Assembly (NCBI GenBank): GCA_038363925.1
Contig: JAQQWL010000013.1
Location: 1,054,001-1,118,000 of the forward strand
Direction: 5' to 3'
DNA length: 64,000 nt
From: Apiospora phragmitis
Lineage: Eukaryota > Ascomycota > Sordariomycetes > Amphisphaeriales > Apiosporaceae
The notes under the pieces were generated by a model, which saw only the letters and a list, made by a program, of their open reading frames with translations, made no database searches and was not told where the DNA came from. Numbering within the stretch: the stretch's first letter is position 1; each line of letters opens with the position of its first letter. This document shows positions 47,753 through 58,940 of this stretch, piece by piece. The position numbers and the translations under genes were made by a program.

Positions 47753-50700
47753 ATGCAGAGGCGCTCGTCAGCGTCGTCCGAGAGCAGCGCCGATGCTCTG
47801 ATTGAGGCAACAATCCAACGGTTGCATGGAAAGGAGGATGTGGACAAGCCAATTGGCTTGAGCAACAGCCCACGGAAGGCGGCGCACTCAGAATCCAGGA
47901 CAAAAGAGTCGCATTCAAGCTCCAGAGTTTCGGCAGCTCGGATACGACGACCGAGCAGCAATGTGAACTGGAAGCCGGCGCATTCCCGGAATGGATCGGT
48001 GGCAGCAAGGGGACATAGCAACAAATCCCTCCTTGCCGGCGACGGTGTCGTCGCAGAAAGATTTGGCCGAAGATGAGCACGAGACAAGCAAGATGACAGA
48101 CAAGAAGCAACTAGGCCGCCGGGCATGGTCGCGGAATGCGTGGGCAACAACTTGGTTGGTTTTTCTAACAACCTTAGCCGGCGTCGCTTTGCTAGCCTCC
48201 ATCCTGAATTCCTCTGTTACACGGCAGCTCGACCCCAAGGGGTGCCGCATGTCATATATGAACCCCCGGTATATACACCTCAGCGAGTTTGACACGGAAC
48301 ACACTCGATTCGCAAGCAAATACTCCTTGTATCTATACCGGGAGGGTGGTGTATATGAAAGCCCCATGGTGAGTAAAGCCACTCAATACGCGGGGCCAAG
48401 ATACCGGTTTGTGCTGGTTATCGGTAAGCTGATCTTTTGCACAGGTTTCTGGTATCCCCGTACTTTTTGTCCCTGGAAATGCAGGGAGCTACAAACAAGT
48501 TCGGCCCATTGCGGCTGAAGCTGCTAGGTACTTTCACGATGTGTTGCAGCACGATCCGGCACTCGCAGGGTCAGGAGTAAAAAATCTAGATTTCTTCACC
48601 GTGGATTTCAACGAAGACTTTTCGGCTTTCCACGGCCAGACCATGTTGGACCAGGCCGGTATCTCAACGAGGTCATTCGCTACATCCTATCTCTATACTT
48701 GGACCCTCGCACATCGGGTCGTAGGGACCCTAACTCGCCTGACCCAACATCGGTCATCGTCCTTGGTCACTCCATGGGCGGTATAGTAGCTCGCACTATG
48801 CTGATCATGCCGAATTATCAGTCAAAATCGATCAACACCATCGTCACCATGTCGGCCCCCCATGCGCGATCGCCCGTCAGTTTTGACTCTCAACTCGTAA
48901 ACATTTACGAAGACATCAACAGCTATTGGAGACACGCATACGCACAAAAGTGGGCAAACAACAACCCGTTGTGGCATGTTACTCTCGTATCAATCACCGG
49001 GGGTGGTTTGGACACAGTAGTCCTGCGGATTACGCAAGCGTGGAATCCATTGTACCGGAAACCCACGGCTTTACTGTTTTCACATCTTCGATTCCGAAGG
49101 TGTGGTCAAGCATGGATCACGCAGCGATATTGTGGTGCGACCAGTTTCGCAAAGTCATCACCAAGGCTTTATACGAGATTGTCGATAATACTCGAGCATC
49201 CCAGACAAAACCGCGTGCTGAGAGAATGCGTGTCTTCAAAAAGTGGTTCTTGAGCGGCATGGAGAGCATCGCTGAGAAGACACTTCCACAGGCTGAGCCA
49301 GATATTCTTCTGACTTATGGGCATGATTCAAGCAAAACCCTTATGGAAGGTCAGCGGCTGACGCTCCGCCAACTTGACAACTCCGGAAAGGCTACTGCAC
49401 ATCTTATGCCGGTACCTCCTCTTGGAGTTTCCGAACCGCTGCGTTTCACCCTACTTACTGATGTCAACCTTGACAGTCCAGGGGAGAATAGAAGATTAGA
49501 GGTATTGTTTTGCAGCATGATCCCTACGCAATCCGGCCAGAACAACATGGTTTTCTCTTCTTACTTGGATCTCTCGGGCGAAGATCATGGTTCGACCAAA
49601 ATGGCTTGCAAGAACTCCGCACCCGACACGATATTACTTCCTGCATCCACGGGACACACGAAGTTACCCTTCTACCGGGACGGCGAGCAATCGATTTCGC
49701 CCTTATTCATATCTTCAGTACGATGTGGAAGACGTAGCAGATCATGAATTTGTTGCTGTTGTGGATAAAGCCATGCCTGGTTCGCCAGGCTGGGTTGTAG
49801 CTGAATTTAGCGATCCCAAGTTGTCCATGACAACGAACAACATCAGCTTCCGGCAACTCCTCACCTCTGGAGTGCATGTAGAGGTGCCGCCTCAACAACC
49901 AATGGTGACAGAGATGCGGATCCCCTCGATTCGAAGCAGCCTCTTCGCTTATGACCTTCGAATCGATACGAAGCGTTGTGACGGAAGTCGAGAGCTTTTT
50001 GCGCCACTGGTTCGGCAATTCATGAGCGAGCCTTACGAATCGAGATTTTTCGTGAATGCTCAAGACGTCAAGGTCAGCTTGCATGGCCTGGCACCCTATG
50101 TTCCACCGCCTATGAGACCTAGACGGTCCAGTGATGGCATTAGCTTCCAATTCTGGACTGATCCTGACTGCGGGTCAAGTATGACCATATCACTGACAGT
50201 GGACCCATTGGGCAGCTTGGGAAAGCTGGTGATGCGCTACCGGACGGTCTTCGCGGCCTTCCCCTTGCTCGTTGTGGCCATGGTAATACGGAAACAATTC
50301 CGGGTTTACGACAGCACTGGAGTCTTCGTCCCCTTTTTGGACAGCTTAGATATGTGTCTACGACAGTCGCTGCCCCTTTTGTTCATATCGTTAACGCTTC
50401 TCGCCATGGCAACGGGGCCGGTTGACTCAACCAAACCTGGCAGGTTCTGGCCATGGGAAAACGGCACGGCAGCAATCGATTTCTCCCAGAACGACCTTCT
50501 CATCGGGACCTCAGACCCAGTCTTCTGGTTTATGATACCTATGATTGGTCTTGTCTGTGTTGGGGTCTGTACAAGTCTCCATTACATGACTGTGCTGCTC
50601 ATTTCTGTCTGCAGTATCATCTACAGGTATATGACAACGCGGCCGGCATGGGTTCGTTACGATGACAAGAGGCGTACCGTCTCACCCATGTTCTCACCCT

Positions 50701-51288
50701 CCTCGCCACGGAGACGCTTAGTCATCACCGGTATCCTTCTCTTTCTCGTTTCGACATTCATCCCGTATCAATTTGCCTTCGTGGTGGCGTGCCTCGTCCA
50801 GCTGACTACCTGCGTTCGGGCGCTTCATTTTGCACGTGAAGTCCCATCACCAGCCAACTCCAACTTCTACAACTATGTCCACTCTATTTTCCAGCTCATG
50901 TTGTGGGTGCTGCCGATAAACCTACCCACACTTGTGGTATGGATCCGCAATTTGGCTGTGCAGTGGTTTACACCCTTCTCGTCACATCATAATGTGCTTT
51001 CGATTCTCCCCCTTCATTCTGTTAGTCGAGACTTTGACGACCGGCAAGATGGTCCCGCGGGTGACGAGTCGCTTTCGGCACCTCGCAAGCGTGTTGCTAT
51101 TCAGCATCGCGATTTACGCAGCTGTATACGGTGTTTCTCATGCGTACATGTTGCATTACTTGGTCAATCTCGTGGCTGCTTGGCTTGTTGCCGTTCACTC
51201 GACATCCGATACCTGGGCCTTGGCCGGGCTAAGTTCTGTGTTAGACAGTGACGCTACGGAGTTACAGAAGGAGGGCAAGACGCCGTAA
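47753..51288 (+). CDS. BST1: GPI inositol-deacylase (Bst1/PGAP1), five apparent frameshifts
   Basis: Two exons (47753-48368 and 48445-51288). The total becomes divisible by three (1,152 aa) if five one-base changes are allowed. The Ser/Arg-rich cytosolic N-terminus precedes TM1 ([20 protein letters not shown]). The PGAP1 lipase domain follows, with [17 protein letters not shown] and the catalytic [13 protein letters not shown] serine motif (about 48760-48800), then [14 protein letters not shown]. The C-terminal half has several hydrophobic helices, matching the multi-pass ER enzyme. Frame jumps: between 47990 and 48075; about 48655-48660; 49020-49022 (CC, expected CCC); 49700-49725; and 51003-51008 (CCCCC, expected CCCC). 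Bst1 removes the inositol acyl chain from GPI anchors in the ER before export of GPI proteins. As sequenced, no full-length product is possible. Confidence 0.88.
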
Positions 51289-53620
51289 TGTCTATTGTTT
51301 GTTTCTTCCATCAGCGTATCTTCTTTTAGACGAGGGACCAAACCGCATCAAGGGATATCTCACATGTGCGCTTCGGGCGAGAGCTTTCGACTCGCCCAAG
51401 CTCGACCATGATTCCCTTGACCCTTTTGCATACTCCCATGGATGATACCTTCTCTGCTTTCTTTGTTATATAGCATTTGCATGGGGACTCGGAGTTCGGT
51501 CATGGGCGGTTATCTAATTGGATTTCGTGCCGTTATGGGATTGGGTTTCAGGATTGCTCTTTTTAATCACAGCCGTTGGGGCGTTCGGATGCTCCATCTG
51601 TCGTTCTGATGAAGCTCCTCGATTTCTTCCAGGACGGTACCTTCGACTCCAGTGGAATGCGCAACATGTTACATAAGCGCTCGAACAGCAGACACAGGCA
51701 GCATCAGGGATGCATTTACCTGCCGCCAGTAATTAGTGGAAATGGAAGATAAGCACAGCCTTATGGTGACTAAGCTCGTAGTTCAGCAAAGCACCGTATT
51801 ACCGTGAGCCATGTAACGATACACCTATAGGGGGTTCATTGGAGATGGCACTGCGCCGGCGGAGTTGCCCACAGTTAATGATCAGCTGTGACAACAAACA
51901 AATCATATTGCATGTCCATCGCCCCTGTATTCACAGCCAATTGGCTTTCCTATGTATTGTTAACCAAAAGTGCCCCTGTGATGTCAGTCTGACAGGACAC
52001 TTGCAGTTGGCGTCTGTAAGCCGGGCAGCCTATCAACTAGGGGTTCACTACAATGCTGACATCTCTTCCCAATGGGGTTGAATGCTGCACGTCGACCGCC
52101 CAAACCGTTGGAACGTATCTAGCCAATCATTCAGATCAGCCCTGGCCTACTCGACAGCCTTGGTCAGCCGCCTTCTCCCGCAGTTCGCCCAGTCCACACA
52201 ACCCAAGGCAAATTCTTCATTTTGGGCCTCCATGAGAACCTCCTCCCAATCGTCGGGCTTGTACCTCTCTGGGGCCTCCGGAAAATGGCTTCTCCGGAGG
52301 CCTCATTGTATCAACCTTGTCACCTCAACAGTCAATAGATATCTCAGTTCACGCACCCCAACTGTGCCCGTTGTGTCGTTGTCTTCTTCAAGACTCTTCA
52401 ACGTAACTGCCTTTGACATTGACCTTTTCAGATATTGTTATCCTTCTCAAAGCCTTTGAATCTTCAGTCATTGCGACCGACCTTTCCAAGAGTACCATCT
52501 CTTGAGGGCCCCAGCGAAGAAGCGATTCGACAACTCCGATCAGACTACAAACTAGGAACCAAGGTTAGTCGTTGTTTCGTTGATACTATCCAGATTTTTC
52601 GAAGCCACATCCCTTTAGGGCTTTGGGATATTTCCTTGGGTAATACTTCCAGGAACCGCACATTTTTCCTACGACTCACTTTCGGAACGCCATTCTCACC
52701 CACATGAGGAGGAAAGCATATATATATATATGTTCCTAGGAAGGATCACAAGGAACAGTATTCCTGCGATTCCAGCCAGGTTCTATCACAAGCCAAGGCT
52801 CGGCAGCACTTTATCCATCTGGTTCGGGTGCAAGATAGACGTTTTATCCAGAGGATGTTGAAGAATCATTTTCAACTGCCGAGCTTTGGAGGGACTATTC
52901 TCAGGGGCCCCTGGGGTATTTCAGTTCAACGTCCAATCCGCCATTGGAGCAGCCCGTGGTGTTCCGGACCAGGTCTACAAGTTGAGCCATAGGAATCAGG
53001 ATCTGCCAAAAAGGACCCTTTGAGGAAGCAACAATTGCGAGGGGTCTCTGGAAGCATCCTCGCGATTCCCGACTCATTCACCGCAGGACAACCTGGTTGA
53101 AACCTTACTTAATGCAGTCAGATATTCCTGGGAAACCCAGAAAGTTCAATTTCCATTGGACATGGTCGGAGAGCAGGTCAATGATTTTTCCTTCTATCGC
53201 TTATTGTTTTCTATAAGCGCAAGGCCGCTGGAGAAACAGGACAGCGCATACCGCTTACGGGACAAGCCAGGCCCTCGCGCTCCGGCGAGTATGAGAAACC
53301 ATTCTCACTGTGATTACTGGAATTGGATACCTTCCTGGTTTCGAGCCCCAAAACACTTATATATCTCCGAGAGGGCCTCCTTGCGCAAAGCTGAATCGCA
53401 TCTCATTCTAACTGTGTCAATTCTCGTACAAGGGAACCTAGTCTGTCGAAATTTGTCCAGCCTCCCTGAATTCCGGTTGGATCTTTGCTCAAACCCATGC
53501 TGGGTAAATTAGACTGCCTGCTCACGGAATCCCGCAAGATTACAAAGTGCGCCAGCGGGTTTCGCGTGGTCCATCTATTCATTCATTGAAATATATCTGG
53601 AAATATCTGCCTTCGACGGA
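51289..53620. other. Region with unresolved coding-like fragments
   Basis: From 51289 to about 52480 I see no gene; a palindromic CCGGAGGCC pair flanks 52276-52302. Between about 52480 and 53200 several stretches on the plus strand read like protein but in changing frames: RVPSLEGPSEEAIRQLRSDY (about 52494-52550, followed by a GTTAGT donor), YPEDVEESFSTAELWRDYSQ (from 52845) and DNLVETLLNAVRYSWETQKV (about 53090-53150). They may be 5' exons of the C2H2 gene downstream, a separate gene with indels, or a relic. A short AT microsatellite lies near 52722. Confidence 0.35.
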
Positions 53621-54946
53621 ATGGACTGGAATATGGACCGGAGAAAGGACCAAATGTACGGCATGGATGCGGCACCGAGTGAAGGCCTGGACACATCTCA
53701 TCATGGCGGCTTACCATCAAGTCCCACTGCCCAATGGGCACATGCCTTCACTGCGGGCCTGGATGGGCAGGGATTCCTCCCAGTTCGTCATTCTTATTTC
53801 TTGCCGTGTGATACTCCTGAATTTAACCCATTTTTTAGAATACCGAGCTCTACGAGTACTCGAATCCAGCCAGTAGCACAGAGAGGTACTGCGGGACATA
53901 TCCTCTACGATCCCAGTCTCAAGCACTGACAACCATGACAGCGCCGGGAACGGCCAGCATCCGTTCACGCACAGGTTATCTCCATCCAGGGCAAACAACT
54001 CGACTGGCCCCAGCTACCGTAGTTTGAACAGCCCAAGAGTGCCCAGCCTCATCGGCCCTCTACAGATGAGCCTGGGTGGACATCGACTAACCCGGCCAAT
54101 GTTCTTACGACGTTCCCCTGTCCTAACTGCCATACGCATTTCAAAGTTAATATGGCTTCCTATACCACTCCATGCACAAGTGGTAATACGCTAAGAGATA
54201 TGGCCCTCGATACCCAGCCCTTCCAGCGTTGGTCAAACTCACGAGGTGACACAGTCGCGAGCGCCGCGCCTGGCACTGCAATGGCCATGTCCATGCCTCC
54301 AGGGGGGCCGGATCTCTCCACCGCCATAGTTGGGGAGACATTAGCTATGGACAACCAGCAGACGTCTTTCAGCGTCAGCTGAAACCGCTGGCTATTCAGA
54401 ATGACGCCCGTCTGCAATCCGCCACTCAAACGGCGCTTTCCATAAGCATGGGAGGAGTTAGCCCCGGCACTGGGCCTATACTCACATACAGCAATAACGC
54501 TGACAGCACGACGAATGATACAGCACATCCGACATCGTCAGGTTCAAGCTATGATACTCCCTCGGACCAAAGCAGTCCGAACGAGAACAGCGGCAGCAAA
54601 CGCAAGCGCTTAGGAAATAAGGAAAATTCTGCCACGTATGTTCGTACGTCGCTCCAGCCACAAGGACTTGACTAACAACTGCGACTATCCAAAACAATCC
54701 AGAGGTAGAAAGCCTTCTTCCTCCGGCTTTATTGGGTACACGTGTCGTGTTGACGGGTGCAACACGACGTTCGCCTCCAAGAAGGAGGTCGAGAGGCATC
54801 AGTACGAGTCTCTAGCTCACGAGCAGACGTACAGGCCGAAATACTTCTGCGAAGAAAGTCGCTGCGAAAAATATAAGGAGCCGTTCACCCGCAAGGATAA
54901 CCTCAGAAGGCATATTAAGGATATGCATGGCGACCACCTCCCTTGA
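53621..54946 (+). CDS. C2H2 zinc-finger protein, three apparent frameshifts
   Basis: Exons 53621-54635 and 54703-54946. The intron has GTATGT, a GACTAAC branch point and ATCCAG. Allowing three one-base changes gives 419 aa. The N-terminal half is Ser/Pro/Asn-rich and disordered. A CPNCHTHF element follows at about 54110-54135. The C-terminus has YTCRVDGCNTTFASKKEVERH and FCEESRCEKYKEPFTRKDNLRRHIKDMH, i.e. two C2H2-type fingers with the last typical of fungal factors. Frame jumps: AA at 53921-53922 (one A extra), CCC at 54056-54058 (one C short) and TTT at 54367-54369 (one T short). Likely a nuclear DNA-binding protein; the target is unknown. The true 5' end may lie upstream. Confidence 0.6.
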
Positions 54947-55429
54947 CCGTATTTTTTTATTGGTTTTGTTCTCCTACTTTTGTTTCTCAATCAGGGCGAT
55001 TTTCATTCTACCAGTGTGCATCTGAGAGCATGAGTCTGTTCTCGCCCCTTCTGATGCCTGCTCTGGACATCGACTCCCATAAGAACCCCAGTTCAACAAC
55101 ACCACTGGTAAGGCACAACTGTGTTTAAGTTAATCGAAGCTAGCACGATCAATAATGTGAACATATAGAGAAGAATGCTCCATCTATGTATTTATACATA
55201 TTGCTCGTCCTTTCCCCCTCTTTCTATCATTTTGGTTCCTTGCTTCGTTTTATCGTATCGTATGCTTTCCTTCCCTTGCCGATTTGTCTAATGAACCCCC
55301 CAACGCCCCAGCAACAATGAAAACCCAGGCCAAATTAATCACATTATCATACTCCATAGCCACCTTCGAGTTCCGCCAGGCGGAGCTTGCATCTTTTTTC
55401 CGGCTCAATTATCAGTCCCGTCTTCCATC
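54947..55429. other. Intergenic region between converging genes
   Basis: 3' flanks of the C2H2 gene and the flavohaemoglobin gene. No gene seen. Confidence 0.5.
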
Positions 55430-56836
55430 TCACGTCTCCTTGCGACGATTCGCCTCCATTGGCGGCTCCAGCTCAAAGAAGCCTGTGGCATGCAATTCAT
55501 GCCGTACCTGGCTTGGCATCACCCCGTTCGTGCTAAGGTAGCTTGCCATGTCCAGCATGAATCGCTTAGGTCCGCAAATGTAGTACTCGGTCGACTTGTT
55601 GCCAAAGTACATGTCCTCGGGTTTCAGCCATTCGAGGTAGTAGCCGAATCCGTTGCTATCTGTAGACTCGGCTAGATCCTGCACGCCGAACCCTGTATTG
55701 AAGAAAGTTGTCTTGAGCCTGGGGTTGGACTTGGCCAGTTTCTTGACGTGTTCTTCGAACGGGATGGTGTTCTGCGAACCCTGGATCCACGATACAGGTC
55801 GCTCAAGCTGCTTCTCGCTAATGGTGTTCAGCATGGACAGCAGTGGTGTCACACCGTTGCCTGCCGATATCAGGACGAGCGGCATGGAACCATGCTCCGG
55901 ACTAGTGTTAAGGTGGAACTCGCCGACTGGGTGGGTAAGCTCGAGAACATCGCCCACTTGCATCTGGTCTAGCATTAAGTTCGACACAATACCTTGCGGC
56001 CGGGAACAGTGGTCTTGGCCGCTGCCAAAGTAGTGTCCCTTCGCTGTGCTGGCAACGGCGGTGGAAAAGGAGGAGCCATGGCTATGGCCGCTGATTCCCG
56101 AATTGGGTGATCCGGCGGGGGATTCCGCATCGCAATACGCACAGGCATCGTCACGCGCCAAAAGTCGCTTCACCGTAATGCGGTAGGAGTCTGGCCTGGG
56201 GGCGTCGCTCAGAGAGTACTGTCGAGACTGGAGGTATCCCGAGCCGGGCACGCGAAGTCGGATGGACACGTACTGGCCCGGCAGGAAATCGGCCAATGGC
56301 GTGCCGTCCAGGGGCTTGAGCCGGAAAGACATGATGTCGTTGTCGGGGGTCTTGGGGGTTTTGCCGCTGATGTAGAATTTCCGCCACCCGGTCCACGTGC
56401 CAAAACTCTTGTAGAGCTGCACCTCGCGGCTCATTAGCATGTTGGCCATTATCCAATATGCCTTAGTCCACGCCACCCGGACCTCCTCCGTCATGGCCGC
56501 CCCCAGCACGGCGGCGAGTGCGCGCATCAGGTACTTGCCAACAATCTCATACTGGTCGGGTTGGATTCCCAGACTAACGTGCTTGTTGGCTACGCGCTCC
56601 AGTTTGGTGCCCAGCTCGCTCAGGTGACTAACTTTGGCAGCAAAGGACAGGATGAGCGACGTCAGGGCCCGGGGCTGCATGCCCGACCTCATGTGCACGC
56701 TGTTGAAGTAGTCATTGAGCTCCGGGTGATTCTTGAGCATCGTCTTGTAGAAGACGGTGGCGATGTGTTCTCCATGCTCCTTCAAGATGGGCACAGTGCC
56801 CTTGACGAGCTTGGCTTGCTGATATGATAGCGCCAT
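55430..56836 (-). CDS. Flavohaemoglobin (nitric oxide dioxygenase)
   Basis: Single exon, 468 aa from the ATG at 56836. The globin domain (1-150) has all the Hmp-type residues: Tyr30 (B10), Gln54 (E7), proximal His86, Tyr96 and Glu138. The FAD-binding barrel has RQYSLSD (205-211). The NAD-binding domain has LISAGNGVTPLLSML (322-336) and a conserved end YYICGPKRFMLDMA. An insert of about 50 residues (229-280), rich in Ser, Gly and His with two Cys (ACAYC), sits in the FAD domain and makes the protein longer than the usual 400 or so. The enzyme oxidises NO to nitrate using NAD(P)H and O2, protecting against nitrosative stress. No targeting sequence is visible, so it is probably cytosolic. The frame stays open upstream through a microsatellite, but the ATG at 56836 matches the family start. 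Confidence 0.95.
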   Translation of the reverse strand: MALSYQQAKLVKGTVPILKEHGEHIATVFYKTMLKNHPELNDYFNSVHMRSGMQPRALTSLILSFAAKVSHLSELGTKLERVANKHVSLGIQPDQYEIVGKYLMRALAAVLGAAMTEEVRVAWTKAYWIMANMLMSREVQLYKSFGTWTGWRKFYISGKTPKTPDNDIMSFRLKPLDGTPLADFLPGQYVSIRLRVPGSGYLQSRQYSLSDAPRPDSYRITVKRLLARDDACAYCDAESPAGSPNSGISGHSHGSSFSTAVASTAKGHYFGSGQDHCSRPQGIVSNLMLDQMQVGDVLELTHPVGEFHLNTSPEHGSMPLVLISAGNGVTPLLSMLNTISEKQLERPVSWIQGSQNTIPFEEHVKKLAKSNPRLKTTFFNTGFGVQDLAESTDSNGFGYYLEWLKPEDMYFGNKSTEYYICGPKRFMLDMASYLSTNGVMPSQVRHELHATGFFELEPPMEANRRKET

Positions 56837-56886
56837 AGGGGTGACTTGCTCTTCTCTCGGTCTGTATATCTTTCTTGTCTCCGTAG

Positions 56887-57040
56887 CTTTCTCTCTTTCT
56901 CTCTTTCTCTCTTTCTCTCTTTCTCTCTTTCTCTCTTTCTCTCTTTCTCTCTTTCTCTCTTTCTCTCTTTCTCTCTTTCTCTCTTTCTCTCTTTCTCTCT
57001 TTCTCTCTTTCTCTCTTTCTCTCTTTCTCTCTTTCTCTCT
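56887..57040. repeat. Octanucleotide microsatellite (CTTTCTCT)n, about 19 copies
   Basis: A near-perfect 8-bp tandem array of about 154 bp, lying 51 bp upstream of the flavohaemoglobin start codon (so in its leader or promoter). Read on the minus strand it is purine-rich GAGAGAAA. It is open in all three minus frames, one being in frame with the flavohaemoglobin and encoding an 8-residue charged repeat (EKERKRER). Confidence 0.95.
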
Positions 57041-58940
57041 GTTCCTCGCACACAAGTCTCGTGATGAGCGGCGAGGCTAGCAGAGACAGACACACAAGAA
57101 GGGAAGAGACGGTTAGTGGGACATGGGATAAGAAGAGTTGGTATTATTCGTTGTTGTTGTTGTCGACGCTGCTGCTGCTGCTGTTGTTGAAGGAGAACAG
57201 GAAAACAAGATGGAGATATGGGCAGTCATTTACACTTGCTCACACTTTGTTGTTGTCAAAGGCCGGACGAGGATGGGGGCTCGAGTAAGCAAAGCATGAT
57301 ATACCCGGGGCAGGTTGGCACTTCGTGATCTAGAAGTCGTGGAAGGTCCCACCGGACCACAAAAAAGATGTATCAGTTACTTCAGTTACTTTTGGGCAGG
57401 AAAGCTACGGCCCAGATGTGATCGGTCAGGCAGTCTGTAGCAGAAATTGTACACGAGACAAACCATGGAATATGACATAGGCCATGGCAGCGCGGAAAAT
57501 CTTGCTGCGGTCGCGTGATTCCGAACGCCCATCCAAGTCATCCATGAAACAGAAGTCGCATAGGCCCTGTGTACCCACCGGGATAGGAACATGAAGGAAG
57601 GGTGGTACTGCTAGCCCGTACTGTCAGGCAAAGCAAGCCCGTACTCCTCCGTATGGTGTAATAATGCAGGTGCAGGTGGCTTCGGCTGCCATATCCAATG
57701 TGGTATGCATATAGGGCGTGTGCAGCGGTGGGCGGCACCGGCCCACGCAATTGTTGGGACGTTATTGGTGCCATTGGGGGTGTTGCAATATACGGATACC
57801 TACGGTAGAAATAGAATTTGATGAAAGGAATGCTCGGGACTTACAGGCTGGGGCTTCTGAATGCCTGCCACTCTGCTCTGGGTATGCTCTCACCTATGGG
57901 GTAGAGGATCTTCCATCCAAAATAGCCAGCCCGGTAAGGCTTATTGTTCCCCCATACCCATATCCAAGTTACAGTCCCATCCATCAATATCACCCACCTG
58001 TTATTAATGGCCTTCTTCTTTCTTCTTCTTCCCCGCCATATTTCGATGATAGTGGCCACTGCAGATCCCCGACGACGACGACTGGGAGTCTGGGAAACGC
58101 TTGAAAGCGACTGGCTCCTCGCTGTCTGCTCCGGTAGCCGAGTTAGGAAAGAAGAAAGTTCCGGAAGCTGCAGTCCATCCGGGCTCGCATGGTATTGACA
58201 CAATCTGGACAAGACCTCGAACGATTTCTGGCTCGAAATGGCGCCATTATCAGACGACCGATCAGCAGGCTCCACAAGGCCTGCGAGTCGGGGTCTTTGA
58301 AGTTTGTACGTACCTCTTGTAGTCAGTCAACCGGCTGATCCACCCGCCACCAAGTCCACCCCCCAGGCGAGCTCCAGGCCCCCGTTCGGTAGTACATGGA
58401 AGAAAAAACAAAATAGCGAACCTTTCTCCGGAATATCGAGCTCGATATCGGCCCAGCCAGTCCGGGGTAGCCGCGGGCCGATGCATAAGGTTTCTGGATG
58501 CAAGCAACTCTGGTGTCGAATCGGATTCCACTGACATTTTCGTCCCTCCTCTGCTACAACGCCATGGCTCTTAAGTAAGCCACCAAAACATGCATTTGTT
58601 CTATCGCTAATCGACGGAAGGCGAGATGCCCCCCGTCGCTTGTGACAATGATCTGTAGATGGGACAGCTCATGGTGCAAGCTGTGTGCTACCTTCGCTTG
58701 GCACCTCCCGGCAGCTGGGCGCCCACCTAATCTTGACGCTGGAATACGACAACCTGATCCTAGAACCTAGAGCTGCTCATCTCGCCTATTGTAATTCCGA
58801 AAAAGAAAAGAAAAGGAAAGAAAAATCTCCGAGGGCAGAACGGCGACGACTAGCCACGTTGGACACAAATTGCGACATCTATGTCTCTCTCGTCTGTCTA
58901 TATTGGAATCTACAACATGTGAACCTTTTCGAGATGGCTT
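57041..58940. other. Intergenic region with one weak candidate gene
   Basis: Flavohaemoglobin promoter followed by the 3' flank of HIS5. A GTTGTTGTTG/CTGCTGCTGCTG tract is at 57150-57190. A minus-strand frame from 58537 (MSVESDSTPELLASRN, acidic Ser-rich start) runs to 58262 and a second minus frame (58275-57841) follows in another phase. GTACGT and TTGACTGACTACAAG motifs between them could be splice signals. No domain is recognisable, so no CDS is called. Confidence 0.35.
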
